Source: Cyanoderma ruficeps
Lineage: Eukaryota; Chordata; Aves; Passeriformes; Timaliidae
DNA length: 64,000 nt
Assembly: GCA_008694505.1 (NCBI GenBank)
Contig: VZDJ01007749.1
Location: 1,346,712-1,410,711, forward strand
Direction of reading: 5' to 3'
Shown: positions 22,555 through 33,230 of the stretch, in pieces
Layout: each line of letters begins with the position of its first letter
How positions within the stretch are numbered: the first letter of the stretch is position 1
Program-made: the position numbers and the translations under genes
The notes under the pieces: model-generated
Databases searched by the model: none
Seen by the model: the letters and a program-made list of their open reading frames with translations, nothing else
What the model was told of the DNA's origin: nothing

Positions 22555-23917
22555 CCAGGCCAACATTCTTTTTATTTGCTAGACAAAATCTCAACAATCT
22601 CCTAGTAATATTTGTCAGCCTTTTTGTTTGAACTTATTTCAAATGTTTTGTCTTTTTTTCATCGTTCCCCTACCATCAGCAAGTGTTTCAGGGCACTGTA
22701 ATACTTTCTAGAAGCTCACTTCTCACAGGTGAACACTTACACAAAGTGTATTTCGGGGTTCACTTGCTGAAAATAACAGACTATATTGAACCTGAAATTG
22801 TGCTAGAAGCAGGAGCTTCCACTGCCTAGGCAAAAATATAGAAATGTTTGAAATAGGTCATCATGGTAGGTTTTTAGCTTTCATGGACAAAATGGAGCAA
22901 TTCTATGCACAACCAAAAGAGATAAATATTACTATTCCAATTCTACCATTGGAAAAGGTACCTTTGTAACTCTGGTGTGTTCCAGATTTGCAGTGCCATA
23001 CTTAACTCAATATTGCTTTAACTGAAAGGCTTAATTGATGTTAAGTCATACAGTTCACTGTACATTTTGCTGAGCTTACTCCTTATTAACGTCATGTCAA
23101 GGTAAGTGAAAAATAGAACTTTTCTCAGGCAATAAATGGGGGTTTTTTTCCCCCCTTACAATGGCACATACAAAATTTTCACAGTGGTAAAGATGAACAG
23201 TCACAATTACCTGACCTATTTGAATTTTAGTATGATTTCAGTTTTTCCTCTTTAAAAAAACCCTAATATTCCCTTTCGCTATCATTGCAAACAAAATATT
23301 TATTTAAAAATGCTTTTGTAGCTTCCATATGAAATGTGTGATTGATACCAAAATACCATTCATTTTTTGGCATGAACATTCATTTCTAAAACCTGAAAGA
23401 CAGAAAAGAAACCTAAGAAAACAGAAATTATATCAAATTCCATTTTACATTACCACATGTAGCTGAATTTAGTTCCTAAATTTTATCTGGTTTGAAATGT
23501 CCTTTTCTTTTGTTGTTTCATAAGAATTTCAGCAGAAATGCCTATTTTGGCTTAGTTATTGCTTTTAGGGGAATATGGAAGTGACCATACTCTGATTAAC
23601 TTAGAAATATGTATTTCAAACTGCAATAGAAAGCTATAGGTATTTGATATTTTTAATGTGTTGTTCTTTCAAAAAGAAGCAAAGGCCTCAATTCACTGTA
23701 CATTACTCTGACTGGTAAGCCAGGAAGGCTACACAAAATGGAAGATTTTTTTTCCCAGTTATTAGTCCCATGTGTTTAATGAATATTACTTCACATCATG
23801 AGTTTAGTTCTTAACAGTTCTGTTGCATATGTACTTTGCATTTTGAAAAACTTTGGGGTTTGGGGTATTTTTGCACACTTATCAAAATGGATGCTTTAAC
23901 AAGGATGATTAATGTGA
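22555..23917. other. non-coding stretch, nothing recognised
   Basis: AT-rich DNA with short T-runs and C-runs near 23140. It has no open frame above 60 codons and no identifiable repeat. Confidence 0.6.
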
Positions 23918-23922
23918 ATGTC
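23918..23922. repeat. 5-bp target-site duplication, left copy
   Basis: The pentamer ATGTC directly precedes the TG terminus of the 1.4-kb LTR. It is identical to the pentamer after its CA terminus (25333-25337). Confidence 0.75.
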
Positions 23923-25332
23923 TGTGGTGGTTTCACATTTGCCAAATTTTATTTGCCAACTAGGAAGTAGGATTTTGGGAGAAAAAGGTGAAACAGGCTC
24001 AACCTAAAGGTAAACATGTAGTTTATTAACACACAGTAGGGAAAAGAAAGAAAAAAAATGAAACTTTTAAAACCTTTCTTTTTCCCTTATAAATTTTCAC
24101 TTTCTTACAAACAACATAGAGACAAAACTTGTGACATTTTGTCAGTTTTACTGTTTAAATATAGTTTTTAATTTATTCTTCAGGAGAGGAGTCTTTTGTT
24201 TTCTATGGAATTTTCTCATTGACAACTTAGAAAAGTTCTCTTGTGGGTCAGAGCTTTCACAGAAACAGTTGCCTGGGGAAAACTTGCTTCCATGTGGTTT
24301 CTTCCCATCAGCAGTTTTCCAAGCTGCTTATGGGTTGTGGAATTCAGGCATTTGGGGTGTCACCTTTTAAAGATAAGCAGCTTTAAGGCAAAGGATTTCT
24401 CATCTCAAGGAACAGAGACATCTTCTTACTTTTTTCACTGGTGCAGGGGCTTCTCATCTCTGTCTCTTTGTTCAGGCATTTCATGGGACTGCACAGTCCA
24501 TTACAAAAACCTGTGCTCAAAAATCTACAAATCATCTTTTCAAATGCATATCTTTCTATGATTTAAAGGACAATCTACTACTAGAGTTCATTTCCATAGG
24601 TCAAACAAGAAAGTTCAGCCAACAGACTACTCTTTAATCTTTCTTCTAATTAATCTTTTTCTCACTCTCTCCCTCTGACTGTTATGCTAAGTCATCTCGA
24701 TGTTCTATCAATTTGTCTGTTCTCACTTTGGGAGGAGCCAGTGCTTTGGAAGTCTCATCTCCTGGCAGGACAGAGTTAAAACTTGCCCAGGCCTGTGGTG
24801 GTCACTTGATTTCTGCTGGGCAGCAGCCAGGACTTTCAAAAGTCGTGGGAATGGGGGGTAAACTTAGGCAGTTTTCAAAGCAGCGCGGCTGATGAAAGGG
24901 TCCTTGCTCCCACCTCTTGGTTTCATTCAGGGTGGGCTCCAGCTTGGAGCAGCTGCAGGCTGCAGGCTCCCCCACCCTGTCCAGGGGGAAAAGGCTGAGG
25001 CCCATGGCCAGACCTTGGGCCAGCTCCGCCCCATAGGGGCAGCGGCAGGGTGTTTCCAGCCGCTAAAATACGGATCAGGGCCGGGATGGGGGCACATCAT
25101 CTCCTCCCCCTCTGGGAGTCACCAGGCCAGGGGGGCCTCCTGTGAAGGAGAGAGCCAGGACTACCTCACCTCCTTTGAAGGCAGAAGGGAGAGTGGTCCC
25201 AGGCTTCTTTCTAACTTTTTTAAAGTTCTGTGTGTGTCCCAGAGGCGTATCTCTCCATGCAATTGGCTATTTTGGTTGTCAGTTTAAAAGAAATCACCAA
25301 TTGCACCTCACTATCTGTGCTAAACCAACACA
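23923..25332 (-). mobile_element. 1.4-kb avian ERV solo LTR with target duplication
   Basis: On the minus strand the element starts TGTGTTGGTTTAGCACAG (plus end 25332) and ends GTGAAACCACCACA (plus start 23923). This gives TG...CA termini, and the start resembles a common avian ERV LTR start. Identical ATGTC pentamers flank both ends. A 5-bp duplication fits ERVL-like or related integrases. LTR landmarks read on the minus strand: a TATA-like TTTATAAGG at 24085-24093, then AATAAA at 24022-24027 and a second at 23948-23953. The long U3 is markedly GC-rich at about 24,780-25,210, unlike the surrounding DNA. No internal viral gene is attached. Plus-strand frames at 24241-25579 are antisense to this element and are not genes. 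The unusual length leaves open a composite of LTR plus internal sequence. Confidence 0.75.
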
Positions 25333-25337
25333 ATGTC
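25333..25337. repeat. 5-bp target-site duplication, right copy
   Basis: ATGTC immediately follows the CA terminus of the 1.4-kb LTR and matches the left copy exactly. Confidence 0.75.
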
Positions 25338-25364
25338 CAATATACTCTCTTGGACCTATTTTAT

Positions 25365-25459
25365 TTCCATTCCACTCCACTCCATTCCACTCCATTCCAT
25401 TCCATTCCATTCCATTCCATTCCATTCCATTCCATTCCATTCCATTCCATTCCACTCCC
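25365..25459. repeat. (TCCAT)n pentanucleotide array, about 19 copies
   Basis: A near-perfect TCCAT array with a few TCCAC variants, concentrated at the 5' side plus one at the 3' end. On the opposite strand the unit is ATGGA, the same pentamer type as human satellites II and III. It explains the Pro-Phe-His-Ser-Ile periodic frames on the plus strand, which should not be called as proteins. It lies 28 bp outside the right target duplication of the 1.4-kb LTR. Confidence 0.97.
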
Positions 25460-28037
25460 ATTCTTCCTTCTACCTTGCTTTTTCATTTTGCCATCCTGGC
25501 CTTATCCAAAGCTAACAGTAGCCTATTAAATGATCTCCATTGTTTCAGTGAACTCCAGGATAGCACCCTTAAGTGTTAATGAAGAACCAAATGTCTACTT
25601 TTACTTCATGCACGTTGCAGATGTGATTTCGCTTTAGTGATTCTGACATTGGTTTTTGCTTAGCACCCCTGGCTAAGGCACTAAACTTTTAAATAGTACA
25701 GTAAAATAAATAATGAAATAAGCATGATGAAAGATGTAAGAAAGAAAAGGGAATACAAACAAGACTTATTAAAGGACAGGTGAAACAGAAATAATAATAG
25801 GAGATAAGAGACAACTGTTTGGTTAATGAGATTCTGAGAATAAATGAGCTTTTAGAACATATTTGAAAGAGCACATTGATACAAGAGCATGAATTGAAAC
25901 CAGGTGCTCATTCCACAACAGACAGGAAAGAAAGGTGTTTGAAATCAGTAAGGATGAGAGAATTATAATTGCCTTTATGTTCTTGCTTTTCGCATCTCAA
26001 CAAACAACATTCAGCAATCAAAGGTTAATAGCAAACAACTTGTCATAATTGGATAGCTGTCCTCCCAAAAAGGCACAGCAGCAGCAAGGCAAAGCATTCA
26101 CATTTGCCACCCATGACATGCCTTGATAAATCCAAAGTAGTGCTGAGAAGCCTAGAAATGTATTAATAAAGGGCAGAGCAAATGGAAGGCATGATAAACA
26201 AGCAGACCACAGACTAACCAAAACCCACCCAGGAAGAGTGACAAAAAAGGAAAAGTTCACTGCTTTTACATGAACTCTGACAGCATATTTAAAGGCTGTA
26301 ACTATGTGTGAGACAGTGGCTATAAACACCAAAATTCTTTAGAGAATTTGCTTACTTACTGCAAAAACTACAGCAGCCTGGTTTCCCAACAAAAGCACCT
26401 TTGGCATTGTGGTCACTGTCAGGGCAAGGATGAGGGCACTTACAGTGTATCATGCAGCATCAACAGAATTGTCCCACACTTGTTGATTACAAAATAATTA
26501 TGAGTGCCAGTGATTTATGAAACAGAAATAACACTGTGATGTTTCTGATATAGACCTGGCCCTTTTATTAATAGCACAACAAGTACTGTGAAGATTTTAT
26601 GAAATCTTCATGCATCTTGTATGAAAATCAACAATGAAGCATAAATATTATCAGGATGTTTTTGACTTCAGTGTTGCTTTTCTTTTTGTTTTGAGTGTTA
26701 TCTTCTCCACCTGCTTGAAGTCTGAGGTGAAAAAATCAAGTAAACATGGTAAGCAAAGACAGATGAACTGATAAAGACCCAGTTCGCAACGCACTGCATC
26801 AAACATGAGATGTATAAGATGCAGATCATACGATTTCTGCAGAGGGAGAAAAATAACCTAAGCTTCACTTGGGTTTTTTTCAAGATAAATGTAGCCCAAA
26901 GATCTCTGGAAAAATGTTGAAGTGTTTCGGACAAGATAAAATCTACATATTATTTATAAACTGTGCAAAACTGTAATAAAGTCCTTATTTTAACACTGGA
27001 TCTTGGTAGAGAGATGGACTGCTTCTAACAGTTGTTAAATACATGAATTTTTGTAAGTCACTTCTTTCAATATTGTAAATGAGTTCCAAATAGCTGTGTG
27101 TAGTATTTCAGTTTCCCCTGGCAAAAGCATTTTTATTTTCTTGATGCAGTGATAAATTATCTGGATCATTGCCTTACAAATATTAAAAAAGAGAACAGAA
27201 GAGAGTAAGGAAGTCTTTATAGTAGAATTACTATTTTCTAGGCCAAAAGTAATATTTCTTAGGCCCCATTAAGACATCAATAGGGGCACAGCAGCTCAAG
27301 AATCAAATCCTGACAATGCAGGAAAGCAAACTGATGTGGGGTTTTTTTTCCCCTTTCTCTCTTCTTAAAGTAAGAATGCTATAAGACATCAAATATTGCA
27401 GAAATTCCCCAGATCAGTCCTGTCTGGAGAAAGGAGAGAAGCTGTGCATGAGTCATTCTTAGCCAATCCCTTTTCATAACATCTTCTCCCCTTTGTGCCC
27501 CACCAGACCACGTCTATTATTTCAGATCTGTTCTCTCAGACACAACAGCATTGAGAGTTCCTTGCCTGTGAAGTTGGAGGATGAGCATTAAGGACCCTCC
27601 CATAGGAAACTGGTCATATATATCCAGGAGACATACCCTGCACACTGATAAGGCCAGGAGTTCAAATTTTCTAAGCAGGGAAAAGCTTTTTCTAACCAAA
27701 AATCACACAAGAAAGTCCTTGCTCTGCCAGTGTCATGGGTAAAAATCCCATTGGCTCAAAGAGAGACAATTTCACTCCTTGTCTTACTGTCACAGAAAAT
27801 CCAGAAAGGACCCACTATCACTGTCAACACTGTCAACTCTTGTCCACCCATAACAAAGTGTGATTTTCACGTAACCAGCACAGACAAGAAGGTGAAAGGG
27901 CACACTAATCCTGCAGAGGTTCAATTTTAATACAGTTTCATCCAGAGCAAAGAGAACTCAGGCTGCATATGATTATATATTTTTCATAAGGACCATATTT
28001 CACATTAAATTTTTCTCTAGAATGTAAGAGACCACAC
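25460..28037. other. 2.6 kb without a recognisable gene
   Basis: A minus-strand frame of 104 codons (26018-26332) is hydrophobic and cysteine-rich. It has no motif, no upstream acceptor of note and no recognisable family, so I treat it as chance. Confidence 0.55.
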
Positions 28038-28057
28038 TAATTCACTCTAGTGAATTA
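28038..28057. repeat. 20-bp near-perfect palindrome
   Basis: TAATTCACT-CT-AGTGAATTA: 9-bp arms around a 2-nt centre. It could be a dimeric protein-binding site or a chance dyad. Confidence 0.85.
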
Positions 28058-29445
28058 TAAATGCTTTTTTTTTGGTGCATGTGTGTGATTCAGTGCACCA
28101 ATGTCACAGTATCGGCATGGGAATAGAAAAAAATAGTGGCATTCTGCAGATTCATTTCAAAATTGTCTAGGAAATCTTTCTGCTTTTCCTCCTATGTATT
28201 TATAAAGAAATACAATTAATCATAATATTTTGCTGATTGAATTGCTGTTCTTTTATTTAGTTTTTATAGAGATGTTTTTACTCTACATGTGGTTTACATG
28301 ACTTTTCATAAAATAGGGATGGGTAAATGGTGACTTTCAGAGTTAGGCTTGTCCAAATTTTTGCTTTTTGCTGAAATAAATCATATGTAATAGAATAGCA
28401 GGTGTACAATTAGATACCTGGATAAGTATATCTGGTTTGGTGATCAGTTTCCTGGGGTTTGGTACATTTTTTCCTTTCCCGGTTTTGTTTTGCCCTAAAT
28501 ATACAGAAAAAGGGCTTGAAGATGTTAATTACAGAACTTAACATAGTGAGTCACAGTTAGGAAACATGTTCCAATCCACTGTTGTTTCTAGCTGGAAAAG
28601 AAAGACTATCAGATATTACATGATGTAGGACAATACAGTGTTGTTCCACATCATACATCTGTGTTTTGTCCATTAAATGTGTTGAAATAAGTTTTCAGCT
28701 CAAAAGAAAATACAAAGATCATTTGAAAGAACCATATTTAGAGTTTGAGAACAAAGTAGTGTTCAAAGATGAAAATACATTGTTCTCCCTAATGCCTAAG
28801 AGAGAGCTCTCGTGCTGCTCAACTCACATTCTCCAAAACACGCCTTTAGAAATTGTGTCAGACTCTATATAATGACATTATATCATTGCTTTGAAAAGAT
28901 GTTCTCTTCTGTCAGTGATGTAAGACCAGGATACAAAGCACAGATGTGTATGTGCAACACTGAACTTACTGCCAACATAAGTACAAGCAACAAGACAGTA
29001 AAATAAGGCCATGAAATGTAGAACATCCTCTGTGTGGTGCCTGGCTGAAGTCACTGGCTTTTAGCAAAATTTAAGGCTCAGTAACACAAGGAAAAGCCCT
29101 ACAGTTCTGCTGGCATTCTGTGCAGGAGGGGACATGGTGGGGGATGAGTGAAGCCTGATCCAGGAAAGGATAAGTGGTACTCAGGCACACAGGACCCTGC
29201 TGCATGAAGAAAGATTCACTGTTTAAGTGAACTGGATTTAAGAACACTTCATTTTGCAGAGGCAGCTGTAACTGGCCTTGGGCTTTGGTCCAAGGTATCC
29301 ATTTTGTATCAAATACATAGTGAATGAGCAGTGTTTTAAGGAGTTTGTAGTCCCTTAAGGCAGTGTTTTGCCAAGAAGAAATGGAATAAATGGGTTTTCC
29401 AGTCCAATTAGGGAGAGCACCTTAGTAATCCCCTTTCCTAGTTTT
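28058..29445. other. non-coding stretch, nothing recognised
   Basis: AT-rich, becoming somewhat GC-richer at 29030-29300. No repeat family or exon is recognised. Confidence 0.55.
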
Positions 29446-29493
29446 CACATATATATATATACACACATATATATATACATATATATGTATATA
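29446..29493. repeat. (AT)/(AC) alternating microsatellite
   Basis: Mixed CA and TA dinucleotides, largely self-complementary, so it could extrude a cruciform or cause slippage. Confidence 0.93.
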
Positions 29494-29942
29494 AAGGACT
29501 GAGGGTGACTTACAGGAAAGTGATTCAGACCAAGGAATGGCTCAGCGAGACCTCAGCTGGAAGGCAGGGCAAGAAGCAGGGGGGGAAGATGGCATTTTAC
29601 ATTTAATTGGTTATTATTGATTATATCTCAATTAATGAAAGGAAACTCCAGACAGATTATAAAATACACAGACAATATGCCCAGACCTGGTTAGGGACAG
29701 TAAGCTTCTCACAAACAATATTGAATAAAAATAATTATTTCTTGACATTTTCTCCCCTTCTTCAAATGTCAGCTTAATTTTTTCCAGACTTTTACTTATT
29801 AATGTGGCAGATCCTATCCATCATGTCATGCTTATTCTTATTTCGTCAGCAATTCAAGCCAGATATATAACTCAAAGTAATCTCATTAAATGGTCAAAGC
29901 AAGGTAGATTCTATAATATCTTTGCTCAAAGGTTTTTTAAAA
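29494..29942. other. non-coding stretch between microsatellites
   Basis: It contains a GC-richer portion at 29500-29600 and then AT-rich DNA. A 69-codon frame at 29804-30013 runs into the ATTTT array and is an artefact. Confidence 0.55.
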
Positions 29943-29997
29943 ATATTTTATTTTATTTTATTTTATTTTATTTTATTTTATTTTTTATTTTATTTCA
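29943..29997. repeat. (ATTTT)n pentanucleotide array, about 10 copies
   Basis: TTTTA units with one longer T-run near 29981-29986. It follows an A-run but has no attached transposon sequence that I recognise. Confidence 0.95.
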
Positions 29998-32258
29998 TTG
30001 CAGCATTTTTTGAGAGACGCAACTATTTACCTGATGAGCTTTAAATTTATTATCATAATCATTTCAAGAGTGATTTTCATATCTGGCATTAAATACACAA
30101 ATCATCTATGAAAAGTAAATTTCAGTAAGACACTGTCTATTTATTATTCGTGTGGATCTCAATTATTTATGATCTTTTTTTCATACAATATTTATGTGTG
30201 TTAATCACTGTTAATCATAAGGTTTTACTCCTGACTACGGCTAATGCTTTTGCATACCTCTTTCTTATGCAGACTGAGCACTTTTCTCATGAGACTGTTG
30301 TATGATGTGACTTCAAGTCACAGTACATGTCCTTTACCAAATATTCACTTGTTTGCTTTGTTGGATTAAATAGATTAAATAGGAAAGTCAGTAACTAGAT
30401 TTTCTAATGCTGACTTTCTCACTTGGATGCATTGGGAGCAAGGGAAAGTCATTACAGCTGTAGATATCCTGCTCCTTCAATTTCTAAATCAGGTCTGTGC
30501 AGATGACTTGAGTACTGCAATCATATTTTAACGTGGCAAGTAAAATGTGTGGAGAACTGCATTTTCTTGAAATACTGGCAAAATTAAAGTGAAAAGTGAT
30601 GTGGAGCTGTTTACTCACCTCTGACACTCCACCTTCCAGGTACATTTCTGGTTTCATGGCAGCGTAAGGGAAGTGCTTAAACCCTTGTACGGAGAAATAG
30701 AAAAACACATTTAGCATTTAGAAGTTGGAGAAAGTCCAGGAGATGTTTGAGAGTCTGTTAAACCACTTATTTGACATATGCAGGCAAAAAGAATCCTTGA
30801 CAAACAAGAACAACAAAACAATATGTCTCTCTTCATACAGAAACTGAAGCAGAATAAAAGAAAAATTACCCTCATACTAAACCAATACAATGCCACGTAT
30901 TTAATCATGGGCTGCTAACATGTCGCTTTATCTAAATTATACATAGGACAATGAATGTGCAAGAGATTCATATGGACTAAAAATAGCACTCAGACACCCT
31001 AGATTTGCCTGTGTAAAATCCAGCAGTTTGCAATATAAAATTAAATGTGAGAATAAATAGTTCAGACACATAAATCAAAATCTCAACAGAACAGCCAATT
31101 CTTATTCAGTCCAGCTTGCTACAGCAATTTCTTTATCCCCAGCAAGACAATGTCTTGTAAGCTACAGTTATCTTAGTCTTCCACCAGCTCCCCTATGGGA
31201 TGAGAAAATGCTGGAAAAAGAGATCAGGCACTGTCAGCAGAAATGCAGAAACATTGATCTAAGTACTGGTAATGTAATTCAGACAGGTCAGGGATACCAC
31301 TTTTGGAATCTGGATTTTTTTTTAAAAAAAAATTCCCGGTCTATTTTCTATTCATGTGTAGTTACATTTGGGTTCACTTGCAATGATATTTGTGTTTGGG
31401 TAAGGGCATTAATCATAGACATCTACAAGATGCAGTGCTCTTATCTCTACTATGATGTTCAGAGTCTTTGGAAGAAAACTTTGAATGGAATGTGTAAATG
31501 TAAGATGTTTGTATATTTTGGAATATACAGCTCACTGAGAGAAGTGTTCTCAAAATGTATATGGATTTCTCTATGCAGCTCTTTCTGTCAGCTAAATGAT
31601 GAATATTTAGCATTCCAGAACCTTTCAAATGTATTTCATATTCAGATTTTGAGTTCTTCAGTGAATGATTCTTGGTTATCAATAAATTCATTATCATATA
31701 GTGATCTGTGAATAACAGTAGTTTCTAGTTAGTTTTTTGCTAGTCAATTAAAGAGCTGACTTTCAACTATGCAAAGCAAATTATACTTTTCTTGCATCCT
31801 GGTTGGATACTGAAAAAGTAAGATTATGTATATAGTGATTTTATTTTTCTTCTGGTGGTTGATAGAATTCAAACTTCCACACTGAAAGCTCATCTCTAAC
31901 AAGTTTGTATATGAAGATGGCTCAAAGTTTTGAAAGTTCATAGCAATAAAGTGTTAATGGATAACAATCATATGAACTAGTGGCACATTTAGAAAACAGT
32001 AAATTTTATCTTAAATGCATTTGTGCCACTAAAGCAGAAACAAAGCATGCTCAGCTTTACAATGTTACCGACTTGGTTTATTCTCTGCTTTTGCAATTTA
32101 TCTGCTTTGTGGAATAGCTCTCCCTCTGAGCTGATGAAAGCCTAGGGCAGCCCTGTGCTTTTGCTACTGTGAGGGCACTTTTGTACCAAGAAGCCTTCCT
32201 CCCAAGATGTCATAATTGCTTCAACCAGTTTCTTTTTACAGTGCGGCATTTCCCCTCC
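29998..32258. other. 2.3 kb, no confirmed gene
   Basis: It holds the longest open frame in the window (31208-31711, plus, 167 codons). The translation is rich in Cys, Ser, Phe and Ile, has no recognisable domain and overlaps a 94-codon frame on the other strand. I regard it as probable chance in AT-rich DNA and describe it in the findings. Confidence 0.5.
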
Positions 32259-32381
32259 GCGAATGCTTCGCTTCAGTGAATTCACAAACCAGCTCTGTCT
32301 GGTTCAAATCCACGAACCTACACTTACGATAAGATAATGAATGCACAATTGATGCAATGTGGTTCGTCAAGCAGAACCACA
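32259..32381. promoter_or_regulatory. cluster of four dyad symmetries, candidate conserved element
   Basis: Four inverted repeats lie within 123 bp: GCGAA-TGC-TTCGC (32259-32271), GTGAATTCAC (32276-32285), AACCAG-CTCTGT-CTGGTT (32287-32304) and TGTGGTTC-N8-GAACCACA (32358-32381). Several CpGs fall in and just around this block, which is unusual against its flanks. No transposon family is recognised. A regulatory element or structured RNA is inferred only from symmetry and composition. Confidence 0.4.
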
Positions 32382-33044
32382 CTGGATGTGCTGTGGGCGA
32401 GTGTACAGTATGATAAATTTTGTTAAATGAGGATGATGCATTTTGAGAGGCATATCACTTCTCAGAGGTGTTGGTTCACTCCTCTGGCCCCATGCTCACC
32501 ACAGAAGGAGGTTTAGGTCACTGTGTGTTCAGAGAGATAAAGTACAGCAGCAAATGTAAATAAAGGAAGCATTAATGAATATATATAGATATATTGGCAT
32601 AGTATTTAATTCATTGCTGTTGGGAAAGGGCGTAGTAACATACAAAATTGATTCAAACTGCTTCATATGTTATCGTAAAAAATTCATCAGTTAGCCATAT
32701 AATGCTAGGCTAAAATACAGCTGGTTAAAACAACAGCATGAGACATTAGTTTTATAAATGTAGTAAAGAGACATATCTGCAAGTTTTAGTGTCTTAATCC
32801 ATGTAAGTCTGAAGGCTTTGTTTCCCTGTAAATAAAAATAAGAGGAAAACAGAACTCCCTCCTTAAACCAGTGGATAGAAAGTGCTTTATGTACAGAAGT
32901 TTTCATATCAAAGTTATCACCAATATTGAACAGCAGTGCAACTTGCAATATTGAACATCTCCAAGCAACTTTATTAAATATCCACTGCTTCATATTTAGA
33001 GTAGATTTAGACTGGCTTTAAGGAAAGGAATTTTTTTTTAATGA
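32382..33044. other. non-coding stretch, nothing recognised
   Basis: AT-rich sequence. A 100-codon minus-strand frame (32691-32993) has no recognisable motif and is not called. Confidence 0.55.
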
Positions 33045-33230
33045 GAATGGTGAGGAACTTGTGGGGAATGTCCAGAGAAGTGGTAAATTCCCATCCATTG
33101 GAAATGTTCAAGTTGGGTTGGATGGGGCTTTGAGCAGTCTGGTCTAGGGAAAGATGCCCCAGCCCAAGAAGCTGAGTCAGATCATCTTTAATAATTACTT
33201 CAGACCGAACAATTTGATGATTCCATCATT
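33045..33230 (+). mobile_element. CR1 retroposon 3'-end remnant
   Basis: A forward-oriented CR1 tail: 'tgtccagagaagtggtaaat', 'catccattggaaatgttcaa', 'gttggatggggctttgagca', 'tctggtctagggaaagatgc', then 'agatcatctttaa' and the decayed terminal 'gatgattccatcatta'. The order matches the CR1 3' end, and the copy is strongly diverged with no coding capacity. It is the only plus-oriented CR1 seen. Confidence 0.88.

Noticed and set aside
24241..25579. Overlapping plus-strand open frames of 79-145 codons
   Set aside because: They are antisense to the 1.4-kb LTR and run into the (TCCAT)n array, which keeps all frames open. The periodic Pro-Phe-His-Ser-Ile translation is a repeat artefact.
26018..26332. 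104-codon hydrophobic minus-strand frame
   Set aside because: Hydrophobic and Cys-rich composition is common in translated AT-rich DNA. No motif, splice context or family is recognised.
32691..32993. 100-codon minus-strand frame
   Set aside because: No domain, no coding-like bias and no splice sites that would make sense of it.
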